A stretch of DNA of 64,000 nucleotides, taken from contig CM038217.1 of NCBI GenBank assembly GCA_021442155.1, forward strand, positions 149,551,834 to 149,615,833, read 5' to 3'. This stretch comes from Cymbidium sinense. Lineage: Eukaryota; Streptophyta; Magnoliopsida; Asparagales; Orchidaceae. Under the pieces are notes generated by a model, which saw nothing but the letters and a program-made list of their open reading frames with translations, was not told where the DNA came from and made no database searches. Position numbers and translations under genes: made by a program. Positions 1-10,153 of this stretch are shown here, in pieces (positions within the stretch are counted from its first letter, which is position 1; each line of letters starts with the position of its first letter).

Positions 1-946
1 ATTCAAAACAAAATTTGAAAACATTTTGGAATTTCATTTAACATACTTAAATTTTCTAAGTGAAGTATCCAAAACACAAAATTTTTCAAAACACATTTGG
101 AACTTCATTGTTTAGCATGCCACATTTGCTAAACTAAAGTCTCCATTTTCAAAATAAAATTTTTGAAAACACATTAGGAACTTCATTCTAGCATACCACA
201 TTTGCTAAAGTGAAGTATCCACTTTCAAAATGAAATCCAAAACAAAAGAAACACATTAGGATTTCCTTAGCATAGCCAAATTTGCTAAGGATCCTATTTT
301 TCAAAATCAAAATCTCTAAAGATAAAAGAAACACATTAGGATTTTCTTAGCATACCCAAATTTGCTAAGATCCATATTTTCAAATTTTTTCAAAAACAAA
401 ACACACTTGGATTCCTCATTTAGCATACCCAAATTTGTTAAATGAGAATTCCATTTTTTAAAAATGATTCACAAAATAAAGCAAACAAAGAAAAAGAAGA
501 AATTGTTTTCAAACACCTCACTTAGCATACTTAAATTTGCTAAGTGAGTAAATTCCAAAAAAATCACAAATCAAAATCAAAATCAAATTGACCCTTTACT
601 TTAACATACCCAAATTTGTTAAATGAAGGGTCCTTAAAAGCAAAAAGCTAAAATCAAATATGAACCTGTGGAAGCATATCTTCAAAAATATTTATACCTA
701 TTTTCAACATACCCAAAATTGTTGAAAGTGGATTCTACATTCAAAAATTTCTCTTTCCAATCAAATCTCAAAATCTCTTCTAAATTCATTTGAACCCGAC
801 TTAACACATTCAAGATGTTGAGTATGGGTTCAAATTCTAAATTCAAATTCAAAATCAACAAAGTAAGAAAATCTGATTCAAGTTTGTTTTCAACATTGCA
901 GTTCAATCGTTCAATTTTTTCAATTCGATGATTTGATTCAATGCTA
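1..946 (+). repeat. Leader hairpin array of element A (10 visible units)
   Basis: Ten diverged tandem units, spaced about 73-103 bp, lie directly upstream of the gag start. Each contains an inverted repeat. The clearest is 517-527 paired with 538-548: CTCACTTAGCA against TGCTAAGTGAG, 11 bp, with a 10-base loop TACTTAAATT. Others are 265-272/283-290, 345-352/363-370, 415-425/436-446 (one G-T pair), 600-606/617-623 with an outer 591-596/626-631 stem, 702-709/720-727, and 799-806/816-823 with an outer 792-797/826-831 stem. Stems change between units (TTAGCA, TTAACA, TCAACA) but still pair, while the loop TACCCAAATT recurs exactly at 353-362, 426-435 and 607-616. The position corresponds to the 5' untranslated leader of the genomic RNA. 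Its role is unknown. The same array lies in element B at 42,504-44,770. Confidence 0.8.
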
Positions 947-2481
947 ATGTAGAGATATGTGTTCACTTTTCCCATGGGATGGATTTGGTCCTAGATCAGG
1001 ACAACCTCTCACACTCTGATTATGCCACCTCATCCACTTTGGATGAGGTTTTGAGGGGGCCCGAATTACATGAGAGGAGTCTCCTCTATTTAGTAGAAGC
1101 ATAGTGAAGGGAGATCATTGGTTGACATGCTTTTGAGATTTCCTCGATGAAGAGGAAGGCAGTTCTCATAATGCACAGTTATATGCCGTGGTTCCCTCGG
1201 CTAGCACCCACTCACTAGCACCTTCCAGGGAAGGCTCCCCACGATCCAGATTGTCTCCCCACTTTTGAGGTTGGGTCTAGCTCTTACTCGCTCACCTACA
1301 GACCCAAGAGAAACAAGAATTGCATGATAAAGCAGTACCACACTCGCATTGCTAGGGAGATGGAGGCAACCACATAGTTTGTTATTGAGGAGTTGCCCAT
1401 GATGGTTTCCCTGCTGGTTACAATAAACTAGTTCCATCCTCTCTTTAGGTCTGACGGAGAGGATGTCAGGAGGATCTCTACTTCGCCTACACCAATAGTG
1501 CTTTCCCAAGCTCCTATTATTGAGAGGAGGAGGTCGTACGTTGACCTGAGGATAGTTCTTCGTCAGGTTGGTGGAGCCTTTGAACAATTAGAGTTTAGAG
1601 CTCAGTTTGATTTGAGATTCATTATCTGCCATAGTATGGAGAAGCATATTAGATAGGAGAGGGCTAGGGAGGCCCATACTTGATTCATTACGGTAGAGAG
1701 AGGTTGAGTGTGACATGGTGTTAATTTTCTAATCGATTTTACTACCGTCATCATCGATACATTACGCTCACAAGGACTACACATCATAGGAGGCGCTCAT
1801 CGAGAAAGTCGGTGGTGCCTCCACCACACGCTCACCCTCTATGATCCATGTTCCCATCTCAGTTCCACCAAAGGCCATGAAGGCATCGAAGAGGACCCGT
1901 TAATGATCCATGGCCGAGATCTGTTCCATCTACACCCTCTTGTGGGTGGTGCTCTCCCGACCTTGCCTAGTCATGGTGAGGAAGGAATGGTGACCTCAGA
2001 GTATCGTAGTCATCCCATCACCACCACCACATAGATGGAGATAGCGATTCTTGTGAGGGGAAGGTGGCGGCAGTTGCACCTATGATGATAGATCCTCCTA
2101 GAGTGTCATCAATGTGATTAGGTGTGTATTTCTTCCAACCAATATAGCCCTCATAGGGTTAACTGTCCAGCAGCAGGAGAGGTCTGGTGCCTCATAGTAC
2201 ATGATAGCGATCCCACCACCGGTCAACCAAAGTCATTTGTGCCAATTCAGACAAATCGTTCTCTAGATGATATTAGCCCATTATCTCATGGAGAAAGAGA
2301 TCTAGGATATGGCGGGATGAGGAGAAGATCGCTTTGATCAATGAAGATGATTTATTGGGAGATTCGAGGGTTTGCATGGTAGAGAGGATCCCTCTTTAGA
2401 GCAGGACTATGGAAGGTGTTGAGAAGACACAACTACTACCAACACCTCCTTGATAAAGTAGAAGGATGAAAAATAGATAGG
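947..2481 (+). pseudogene. Broken 5' part of gag, element A
   Basis: The likely original start is the ATG at 947, aligned with an intact start in element B at 42,503 (minus), whose first residues read MAHKYVFTFP. In A the second codon is TAG, and the following residues (RYVFTFP-like) match B, so A has lost translation here at once. The stretch has many stops in all frames and only patches of similarity to B, for example the segment encoding a PPHPLW-like run near 1,028. It fits the poorly conserved N-terminal region upstream of the gag core in Tat-lineage elements. No domain is recognised. Antisense open frames at 1,201-1,787 are judged chance. Confidence 0.5.
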
Positions 2482-3264
2482 ATGGAGAAGAGGCTCAGAT
2501 CTACTGAAGCTATCTTAGCACTTGACCAAGCCTCGATAGTCCATACTATATCGGCCGAGTTGGTGCATGTCTTGGATCCAGCCAAGACTTTACCTCTAGT
2601 AGAGCAAGGTAGGACCAACATGTACAAAAAGGTAGTGAATAGTACCTCTATACAAGAAAAGGATATCAATAGCATGATTGAGCGGTAGGTGAGAGAAGCA
2701 TTGGCTCAAGTCTAAGGAGGATCATCAGGTCCAAAGGGTAGACCCTACATAGAGGAATTTGATGCAATCCCATATCCTAAGGGTTTCATGCCACCTTATT
2801 TTAATAGTTTTGATGGCAAGGGGAACCCAAGGAAGCACATTAAACATTTCAGAGCTAGTTATTGTAACGCTGGTGGCAGTGACATTTTACTCTTCCATCT
2901 CTTCATCAGTAGCTTAGTAGGTATATCATTTGACTGGTACGCTGAACTTCTCAACAATTCAGTGAAGGCTTTTGTTGAGTTGAAGCAACTCTTTATCAAG
3001 AGATTTGCTGGAGCTCAGCAAAGGGTCACTATTGGCGATCTCATTGTGGGTCAACAAAATCTTGGTGAGTCCCTCATTGATTACATTCTCAGATGGCATA
3101 ATTTGAGTATGAAATGTGAACCATAACTATCTGAACAATATGCCATTGACATTCTGCTTAAGAATATCCATGTCCCGATCGCCTTCATTCACAAAAGTTT
3201 CACCATCAAAAATTTTGAGAAATTAATCAACAAGGCTACTAGCTTGCAAGGAGAAGTCAAATAG
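2482..3264 (+). pseudogene. gag: Gag core (capsid-type) remnant, element A
   Basis: One frame runs through 2,482-3,264 with in-frame stops at 2,686 (TAG), 2,713 (TAA), 3,124 (TAA) and 3,262 (TAG). It has the look of the plant retrotransposon gag family: a PYFNSFDGKGNPRKHIKHF-like start, a central FDWYAELL segment, then LKQLFIKRFAGAQQ and a GESLIDYILRWHNL helix. In a working element this would form the capsid that packages RNA in the cytoplasm. The frame is preserved and only stops are added, so decay here is mainly by substitution. The matching part of B is at 40,361-40,930 (minus). Confidence 0.78.
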
Positions 3265-4518
3265 TTGTCTTCTCCAAATCTACCAACAAAGCCAAAGCCA
3301 TAAAAGGTAAATAAGAAGAAACCGAGGGGCGATAGCGGTAGACAAGGGAAATAGCCACTGAGGAAGCGGTTTGAGAGACCTCAGCTCCACCATCACTTCC
3401 ACCTCCTCTACCACCACCAGGGTAGCCTATGGCTAGCCTCCATACACAGCCTCCTTAGCCACATCATCAGCGTGGTACACATACCACCTCCGGTAGCTAT
3501 GGTCCACCTACTCTTTTGGATAAACTTAACAAGCCTTATTCATTTAAGAGAGGTAATCGAAGATCTTTAAAATCTCTTAAAGCGATTTTTTCAGCTACAA
3601 CCTAGGAGAATGAAGGAAGTGGGCAAAGCGATCTAACTTTGTCCCTACCACATTATGCTAGGTTATGTTTTGAAAGATTGATTCACATTTAAGGACTGGC
3701 TTGAACATAGCTTCAAGACTGGTGCTATAGTCATCTAGAAGGAATACCTTGTGGAACAACCATCCAGTTCCATTAGGGTAATCCTTGGGGATACTTACGA
3801 TCCTTCCAAAACCAAAGAAGGTTGGGATATCTCCTTATCAAAACCTCTAAGAAAATTATCTCAAAAATCAAGAAACTTTCCTTGTAGGTGCCTGAGCTAG
3901 CTCAAACCTCCAATATCAAGGAAGGTTTGCAAGTTGCTAACTCAAGGAAAGGGGAGTTCAGCAGCGGCAGCAGCGGCTGGGATAATAGTGGCTCAACCAC
4001 CGATCGAGTCCGACCTCAGTCCATGTTGTAGCTACCACATTGGACCTCTACTTAACTCTTCTTCTTCTTCTTCTTCTTCTAGTAGACATCTTGTATCGAT
4101 GGATGAGGGCATCAAATCCTCCACTCTTCTTACTTTACTTGATTTCTACTATGTACCACCTATAAAATCTAAGAAATTGAATAATAAAGCTAGCTTGAAT
4201 TATATCTGTGTCACTTCTAATGGGTTGTCTAAATCTATTCCTAATGATAACTCTTCAAGTCTAAATAATAATTATAATAATTTTGATCTTCTTCTTTTTG
4301 ATTCAGAGTTAGATTTTCCTACTATGAATACTACGAGTTCACCTCTTGAGATAGACTTAACATCATTTGATTTTGAGAGTCCCATAGGAGAAGCTATAGG
4401 TGAGCTTGACGTGCAGGTAGAATCTTCCATTACCCTGCCACAAGAGATCACTAAAGTCAAGCTCCGTTGTGGCAATGTTCTACCTCCTAGGGTAGCACCT
4501 CAAGATAGAGGGAAATAA
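3265..4518 (+). pseudogene. Gag C-terminal region with degenerate zinc knuckle and Ser-rich linker, element A
   Basis: It continues in the gag frame. A knuckle-like segment reads CPYHIMLGYVLKD, then a stop (TGA, 3,679-3,681), then FTFKDWLEHSF. Element B has GHVLEDCFTFK here, so the A stop replaces the cysteine. The pattern C..H...GH....C fits a nucleocapsid zinc knuckle, which would bind RNA. The open stretch 3,934-4,518 (194 codons) follows, with an alanine run and a poly-serine run from a TCT repeat near 4,055-4,080. The counterpart in B at 39,453-40,094 (minus) shares blocks such as SLNYI and SIPNDNSSS. No further domain is recognised. Confidence 0.65.
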
Positions 4519-5086
4519 GTCATTGGTTTAGAGGATCGAGAAGCCCCTCCACAAAATGCTCCACCCCTGGATATGCTTGTGAAGGATCAGACCAAGGTGG
4601 ACTACAATGTCCTCTCTCACCTAAGAAAGTTTTCATCTTAGCTAAGTATATATGATGCCTTTGGCTTATCCAAAGAGATAAGGGAATCATTAATCAAGAC
4701 TCTCCTTGATCAGATATGCTTAGCTTAGGACCATTGTGAGGAGGCACATTATTCAGAAGCAGGATCACTTTCATAGATGAAGACCTTCTTGGGGACATGG
4801 AGCATCCCTACATTATAGTACATGGGATTGGACTTGCCAGTTCTCATGATCCGGTGCATTGGTGAACATTATGAGTCTAAAGACCCTTGCCTATTTGAGG
4901 ATCGACATCTCCACACTCAGGAGATCGGATGATGTTGAGAGGATTCAATGAACAAGGCAAGAGGGCTTTAGGTTCCATAGTGTTACCTTTGGAGATAGGT
5001 GATTGGAAGACTGAAGCCAAGTTTTATATCATTGATTTGAATACTTTGTTCGGTGCTTTGATAGGCCTTGGATACACCAGAATAAA
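4519..5086 (+). pseudogene. Aspartic protease remnant, element A
   Basis: The gag frame continues (VIGLEDREAPPQNAP...) to a segment near 4,830-4,930 that encodes NIMSLKTLAYLRIDI. This is the sequence that follows the retropepsin active site. The B copy keeps VLIDPSASMNIM just upstream. In A the region around the active site has lost one or more bases, so VLMIRCIG is read in one frame and the downstream block in another, and the catalytic aspartate codon is not in frame. In a live element the protease would cut the Gag-Pol polyprotein. The assignment rests on the flanking motif and on alignment by eye with B. Confidence 0.55.
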
Positions 5087-6289
5087 ATGATTCCATCTTC
5101 CCTTCATCAGTGCATCAAGTTCAGGAAGGATGGGATTGAGTACCATATCAAAGGAGATAAAAAACCATTTTTAGTTAGAGAGGTTGAGATATATGAGGAT
5201 GCACCTACTATCTTCGTCAAAACACCCTTTCTCATGAACTTGGACAAAATTCAAATTCAAAAGAAAAAGAAAATGAATAAAAAGAAAAAGCAAAAGAAAG
5301 AGAAAAGAAGATTGAAAATCCAAGTGAACAAGAAAGAGAAATTGAAGAAAAAATAGAGCCATATATCACATTCCACCCATAGTTCATTCCATCATATGGA
5401 CATGTGGGTAGGATGACTTGACCTCCATCAGGAAGAGGTAGATGCAAAAATAAAGGTAGTTCCAGAGGTGGAAGACCCACGGTTGGCCATCGATACAGGG
5501 GTTATGTTCGGTTCATGGAGTACCCTACTATTCACATAGACTTGGAATCTAGCTGGATGAGTATGTGATTAACATACCACCCCTCTGGTTTCATTGGAGG
5601 TGACACTCAATAGGACTGATGAAGACTCAGATAAAGCAAAGTATTTGAATCAAATGTATGTAAAACTATCAGGCAGCAGTTAGAAACCTTAGCTCTAACA
5701 TCGCTATCATCTCAAAAAATTGAAAGTTTAGTAGTTAAGGAAGCCCCTCAGTCTTCCAGAGATATGAAGCCGAAGAGGTTCTTTTTGGGATCATCCTCCT
5801 CAAGTTCTAAAGTTGATGTAGAACTTGAGGAGAAGTCATATAATGAATTAATGGAATTACCTTTTGATTGGTACTCTCCTTGTGTTATTAATCTTGCAAA
5901 GAAGGGTTTAATTCCTTATTCATGGTCTAAACACAGGTCAGAGTACTTTAAAAGCTATGGAACAACATAGGCAGGGATACACAATCAAGATTAGGACTAG
6001 GATTTGTAGTGGGTTCAGTCGATGATGAAGATTACAGTTTAGTTATCACCAACCATCTGGAGTCTGATAGGTTCTTTTCACACCAAACTAACTCTTATGA
6101 GGATGTGTGTTTAGAAACCTCAGATGATCCAGATGATCTCCAAATCAAAGATGCACCACCAAAATTTGAAGAGGAGATCCATTCAATAATTGACAAGCTT
6201 AAATAAATCAACCTCGGGATAGAAGAAAATCCATGCCTGACATACATCAGTTCATTGCTGAATGAAGAAGAAACCAATGACTTAGTTAG
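5087..6289 (+). pseudogene. Protease-RT spacer with Lys/Glu-rich low-complexity segment, element A
   Basis: A short open stretch at 5,087-5,356 starts IPSSLHQCIKF and includes HIKGDKKPFLVREVEIYEDA, typical of the segment after the protease in plant Tat/gypsy polyproteins. It ends in a Lys-rich run from an AAG/AAA-rich tract at about 5,250-5,355. B has the same low-complexity tract at about 38,440-38,560 (minus). Further open pieces at 5,764-5,970 and 6,009-6,206 (acidic, SDDPDDLQIKDAPPKFEEEI) match B positions 37,650-38,060 by eye. No catalytic domain is recognised, and frames change several times. Confidence 0.45.
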
Positions 6290-7171
6290 CTATTGACTGA
6301 GTTTAAAGACTATTTTTCATGGAGTCATGAAGAAATGCCCAGATTATCTCCTGACATAGTAGTCTACAAACTAGCAATAGATCTTGGCGTTAACCCTATA
6401 AGCTAGCTCCTAGATGCATGTGATTAGAAATCAAATAACAGTTCATTTTTGAAGTCAAGAAATTGATTGATCTTTGGTTTCATCAAGGAAGAAAAATATC
6501 CTAGTTAATGTTCTAGTTAAGAAGAAGAATGGCCAAATGCGCATATGCATTGATTTCAGGGACTTAAATAAGGCATGTCCTAAGGATGAGTTTTCTCTTC
6601 CTATACTAGAATTAATGGTGGACATTGCCTTAACTCATGTAGTTTTCTCCTTTATGGATGGGTCATATGGCTACAACTAAATCAAGATGGCCCCCGAGGA
6701 TGAAAGAAATACTACTTTTCAAACCCTAATCAGAATATGTTGTTATAGGGTCATGCCTTTGGACCTTAAAAATGCTGGTGCTACATATCAACAGCCATGA
6801 CTCAGATCTTCAATGAACTCATCCATCATTAGGTTAAGTGCTACATTGATGATCTAGTAGTCAAGAGCATAGAAAAGGAAGACCATCTCTTTGACTTGAG
6901 AGTAGTTTTTGAATGGTTAAGATAATATAACCTCAAAATGAATCTCCTGAAGTGTGCATTGTAGCAGAAATTCTTAGGTTTGTTATCCAACACCGGGGAA
7001 TTTATATAGATCCAGAAAAGATCAAAGCAATCTTAGAAATGCCACCTCCTAAGAGTTTAACTCAACTCAGATCTTTCCAAGGATGGTTGGCATATCTAAG
7101 AAGCTTTATTTCCAACCTATCGGAGATGCAAGCCATTCTTATCACTTATCAAAAAGGATACCAAGTTCAAG
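6290..7171 (+). pseudogene. pol: Reverse transcriptase remnant, element A
   Basis: The segment 6,474-6,680 encodes VLVKKKNGQMRICIDFRDLN followed by KACPKDEFSLP and FMDGSYGYN, the fingers/palm blocks of Ty3/gypsy RT. After a TAA come IKMAPEDERNTTFQT and VMPLDLKNAGATYQ. The catalytic YIDD is intact at 6,842-6,853, followed by LVVKS. The thumb/connection block GIYIDPEKIKAI...MPPPKSLTQLRSFQG lies at 6,990-7,090. At least two frameshifts and several stops separate these pieces. The block spelling resembles plant Tat/Ogre RTs (family knowledge, from memory). A live enzyme would copy element RNA into cDNA in cytoplasmic particles. Confidence 0.85.
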
Positions 7172-7610
7172 TTGGATGATAAGTGCTGGCATTCCTTTAA
7201 AGATATCAAGCAGTATTTGGTGAAGCTGCTAATTGTAGCAGCTCCTATCCCGGGCATGCCACTTATCCTCTACATTGCTGCATTGGATGAGTCTCTCGGT
7301 GCTTTGTTGGCCCAAGCCAATGACGAAGGGAAGGAGAGTGCTCTCTCTACTACCTTGTCATCGATTCATGAAACAACCTACCATTGAAACATTGCTTAGC
7401 TTTGATCTTTGCCTCAAAAGCTATGACACTATATGCTTTCTCATAAGATGAACTTGATTTCGAACCAATCCATATTTCATGTGACCAACACTATGCGATC
7501 TTTGGCATGATGGTCCATTCTCTCAGTTTGATATCACATTCATTCCCAGTGGTAAAGATAAGCACTAGATTTCTTAGACACCCACTTCTTCGATTTTGAT
7601 GATCTCCGAT
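7172..7610 (+). pseudogene. RT connection and first RNase H remnant, element A
   Basis: The open stretch 7,172-7,387 encodes WHSFKDIKQYLVKLLIVAAP, then GMPLILYIAALDESLGALLAQ. This is the usual RT tether with the first RNase H strand (LYIAALD-type, where D is the first catalytic residue). Downstream pieces (SFDLCLKSYDTICFLI, FDITFIPSGKDKH) correspond to the rest of the domain but lie in shifted frames. The segment ends where the second RNase H begins. In a live element RNase H removes the RNA strand during cDNA synthesis. Confidence 0.65.
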
Positions 7611-8075
7611 GAACAAATCATGAACTTAGGGGAGGTTGACAACCATCGATGGGAGATGTATTTTGATGGTGTAGCTTCTTTTCATAAAGGGGAAGGACCA
7701 CAATCTACTCTTCTAGGAAAGCAAGGGTAAGAATAGTTCTCTTAACTCCAGACCGTAATATAAAGAGATTATCATACTATATTTCCAATCCCTGCACCAA
7801 CAATGAAGCTGAGTATGAGACTTTGATTGCTAGTCTGGAGTTAGCTATCACTGTGTGTGTCAAGAGCATCAATATCTTTGGGGATTCTTAGTTTGCCATC
7901 AATCAGATTATTGCGGGTCCTACATGGTTCTCAAACCAAGCTTCATCATTACCATGAGTATACCATGAAGCTATTGGCCCAAATCGCTGAAGTCACCATC
8001 TACAAGGTTCACTGAGTAGAGAACATAGTTGCAGATGCTTTGGCCAAACTTGTCAAAGAATTGGCATGTACGGAA
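7611..8075 (+). pseudogene. Second (archaeal-type) RNase H remnant, element A
   Basis: About 7,650-7,670 encodes WEMYFDG. After a frameshift, NPCTNNEAEYETLIASLELA follows at about 7,785-7,850 and NIFGDS at 7,868-7,885. These are the D, E and D positions of the extra RNase H that Tat/Ogre-type plant elements carry between the normal RNase H and integrase (established for the lineage). It has in-frame stops directly after GDS and at least one frameshift. The matching B copy is at 36,000-36,300 (minus). This domain is the strongest lineage marker in the window. Confidence 0.72.
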
Positions 8076-9380
8076 GATGAGTCCATTCCAATAAGGGTCC
8101 AAAATAGACAAGTCTTATCCCTTATTGATGCTGAACTCATCGAGAGACTTTCTCTTGAGGGGGGTTACTGTTGCCTATAAGAATAAGGAGCTGCATTGGA
8201 GGCAACTATTCATAAACTATTTTTACACCAGTGAACTACCTCAAGAAAAGTCACAGGCCCATTAGGTGAAACAGAGAGCTCTCTCTATCATTGATGGCAC
8301 CTTGTGACCCTTTTAATCAAATGTGGTTACATTATTTAGATAAACATGAAGCTAGATTGTAACGAGGTACATTGGTCTATGTGGAGCATCAATCTTGTCC
8401 AGATGAAGATGAAGATCAAGAGATATACTACGCCTTCGATGATTACAGGCATGGATGTAGCTAGGAGATGCCATCATGTTGTACACGGTGTGGTCTTACA
8501 TCAACCACCCAATATTCTACACCCTACATTGGCCTCGTGGCCATTTGAGTGTTGGGGTACTGACATTGTGGGTCCGATTGGTCCTCCTTCTTCTAAGGGT
8601 CATCGATTCATCTTAGCTGCCATCAACTACTTTTCCAAGTGAGCGGAGGCAATCCCACTCAGAGAGGTCACAATTTAGCATGTGCTTTAATTTTCTAGGA
8701 ACTATATCGTGTATAGATTTGGGGTGCCTCGATAAATTATATCCAATAATGGTACTGCATTCAAAATCACCATGATCAACAGCTTCGCAAAAATACATGG
8801 TATAGATTGGAGATACTCCTCCATCTACTACCTCATAGAAAATGGCTTAGCAGAAGCATTCAACAAAACTCTCATCCAAATACTGAAGAAGACTCTTGAT
8901 GATAATAAGCGACATTGGAATGAGCAGTTGGTTGAAGCCTGCCACAACTTAACTCAATCTACCCCATTTTTCTTAGTGTATGGGTCAGCCATTCTACCTT
9001 TAGAAGTTCAACTCATCACTAAGGATAGCATTGGGTAGTAAAGATCACTCTGAGCGAGAATGCAAAGTTATGGTTAGAAGAGCTCAAGGTTTGGAGGAGA
9101 GTCACTTACGTGCAAAACCTCGAAGTTACAAGGACAAAATGATTCAAGCTCACAACAAACTGGTTCGCCCTAGGTCTTTCTGAGTAGGAGAACTTGTGTT
9201 ACTGCCAAGGAGACCAATTGTTGCTTATCGAAAGATGGGAGGAAAGTTTGAACCCACTTGGGAAGGCCTTATGTCATAGAGAAGGCCTACCAAGAAGGAT
9301 ATTATCAACTCATTGATTGTAAAGGGGAACCCCTGATGCTTCCAATTAATGGGCTCTATTTGATGAAATATTACCCATAA
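8076..9380 (+). pseudogene. Integrase remnant and end of pol, element A
   Basis: The open stretch 8,346-8,642 encodes a degenerate zinc-binding segment (ARRCHHVVHGVVLHQPP), then LHPTLASWPFECWGTDIVGP with the first catalytic Asp. About 8,740 reads ISNNGT where ISDNGT is expected, so the second catalytic Asp is Asn. The open stretch 8,772-9,038 keeps the Glu region NGLAEAFNKTLIQILKKTL. The C-terminal part has VGELVLLPRRP and WEGPYVIEKAYQEGYYQLID, ending MKYYP and TAA at 9,378-9,380. Stops and frameshifts separate the pieces. A live integrase would join cDNA to chromosomal DNA in the nucleus. Confidence 0.82.
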
Positions 9381-10153
9381 AAATGTTTGAAAATAATTAT
9401 CAACAAAAGAATAAAAATTTGATTCCATTTCATCAAAATCTTCTCTTCTTTTGAAGCATTGTTTGCTTGTCTTGCGAATCCACCATGGTGTGTCTAGGAT
9501 AGGTGTAAGAGTCCCATAGAGGCATCTTATCCCTCTTTTACAACACAAACATAATCAAACACAATCTCCCAGTGACTATTAAAATAGGTGTGAGAACCAA
9601 GAGGTATCCTATTTTGATTAGTACAACTAAGTTAGGTTTGAGAGAACCCAAGCGACATCCTTTCTTAGTGGGAATTCCTGCTGGCCATCTGTGACACCAT
9701 TTCATCAAAATCCTCAACATGTTTTTAGGTTAAGTGTAGTCTCCCAGAGGCATCCTATTCCTTTTAACACAAAGCTCAAAAACAAAAACATATATTTTAT
9801 CTCGGGCTATTTTGATGTGAGAGCAAGCCCCCTATGGCACTCACTCATTAGTTGCTCTAGGTCGGGTCTACATACTACCTCGCTAGTATGTCATCCCGAT
9901 GGTCACTTATTTGGAAGATGTGAGTCCCCGCACTTTCTTCCTGACTTGACCATTACAAACCAATGAGCCGTTAGTTTGGTACTTCCTGCCCAATAAACTA
10001 CCTCATGTTGATTTTATTGAAGAGAATGTGAGTCCCGTGCTTTCTTCTTGAACTAATCATCATGTACTGACTAGGTCGAGTATATTTGAGGTTTAGGATA
10101 AGTCCCAAGAGGCTCCTTTCCTCTTGATTACATTTGAGTGATATAAGTCTTTG
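9381..10153 (+). repeat. 3' tail of element A, first part: short tandem repeats
   Basis: Non-coding. Four to five degenerate units of about 65-90 bp, each with the theme 'GGTGTAAGAG..CCC..AGAGGCATC', occur near 9,500, 9,580, 9,640 and 9,735. Longer units follow, around 'GATGTGAGTCCCC' and 'CTTTCTTCCTGA' at about 9,918 and 10,028. B has the same order at 34,654-33,900 (minus). Tandem repeats in the 3' untranslated part are a known trait of Tat/Ogre elements. The tail stops at 'GATATAAGTCT', where an antisense LTR copy begins, and resumes at about 16,656. Confidence 0.7.

Noticed and set aside
2436..2675. Antisense frame opposite the gag core
   Set aside because: Shadow of the sense gag frame (2,482-3,264), which carries the recognisable family motifs.
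5087..5356. Lys-rich 89-codon frame as an independent basic protein
   Set aside because: It lies inside the polyprotein between protease and RT, its first part matches the expected spacer, and the Lys run is a low-complexity tract shared with element B.
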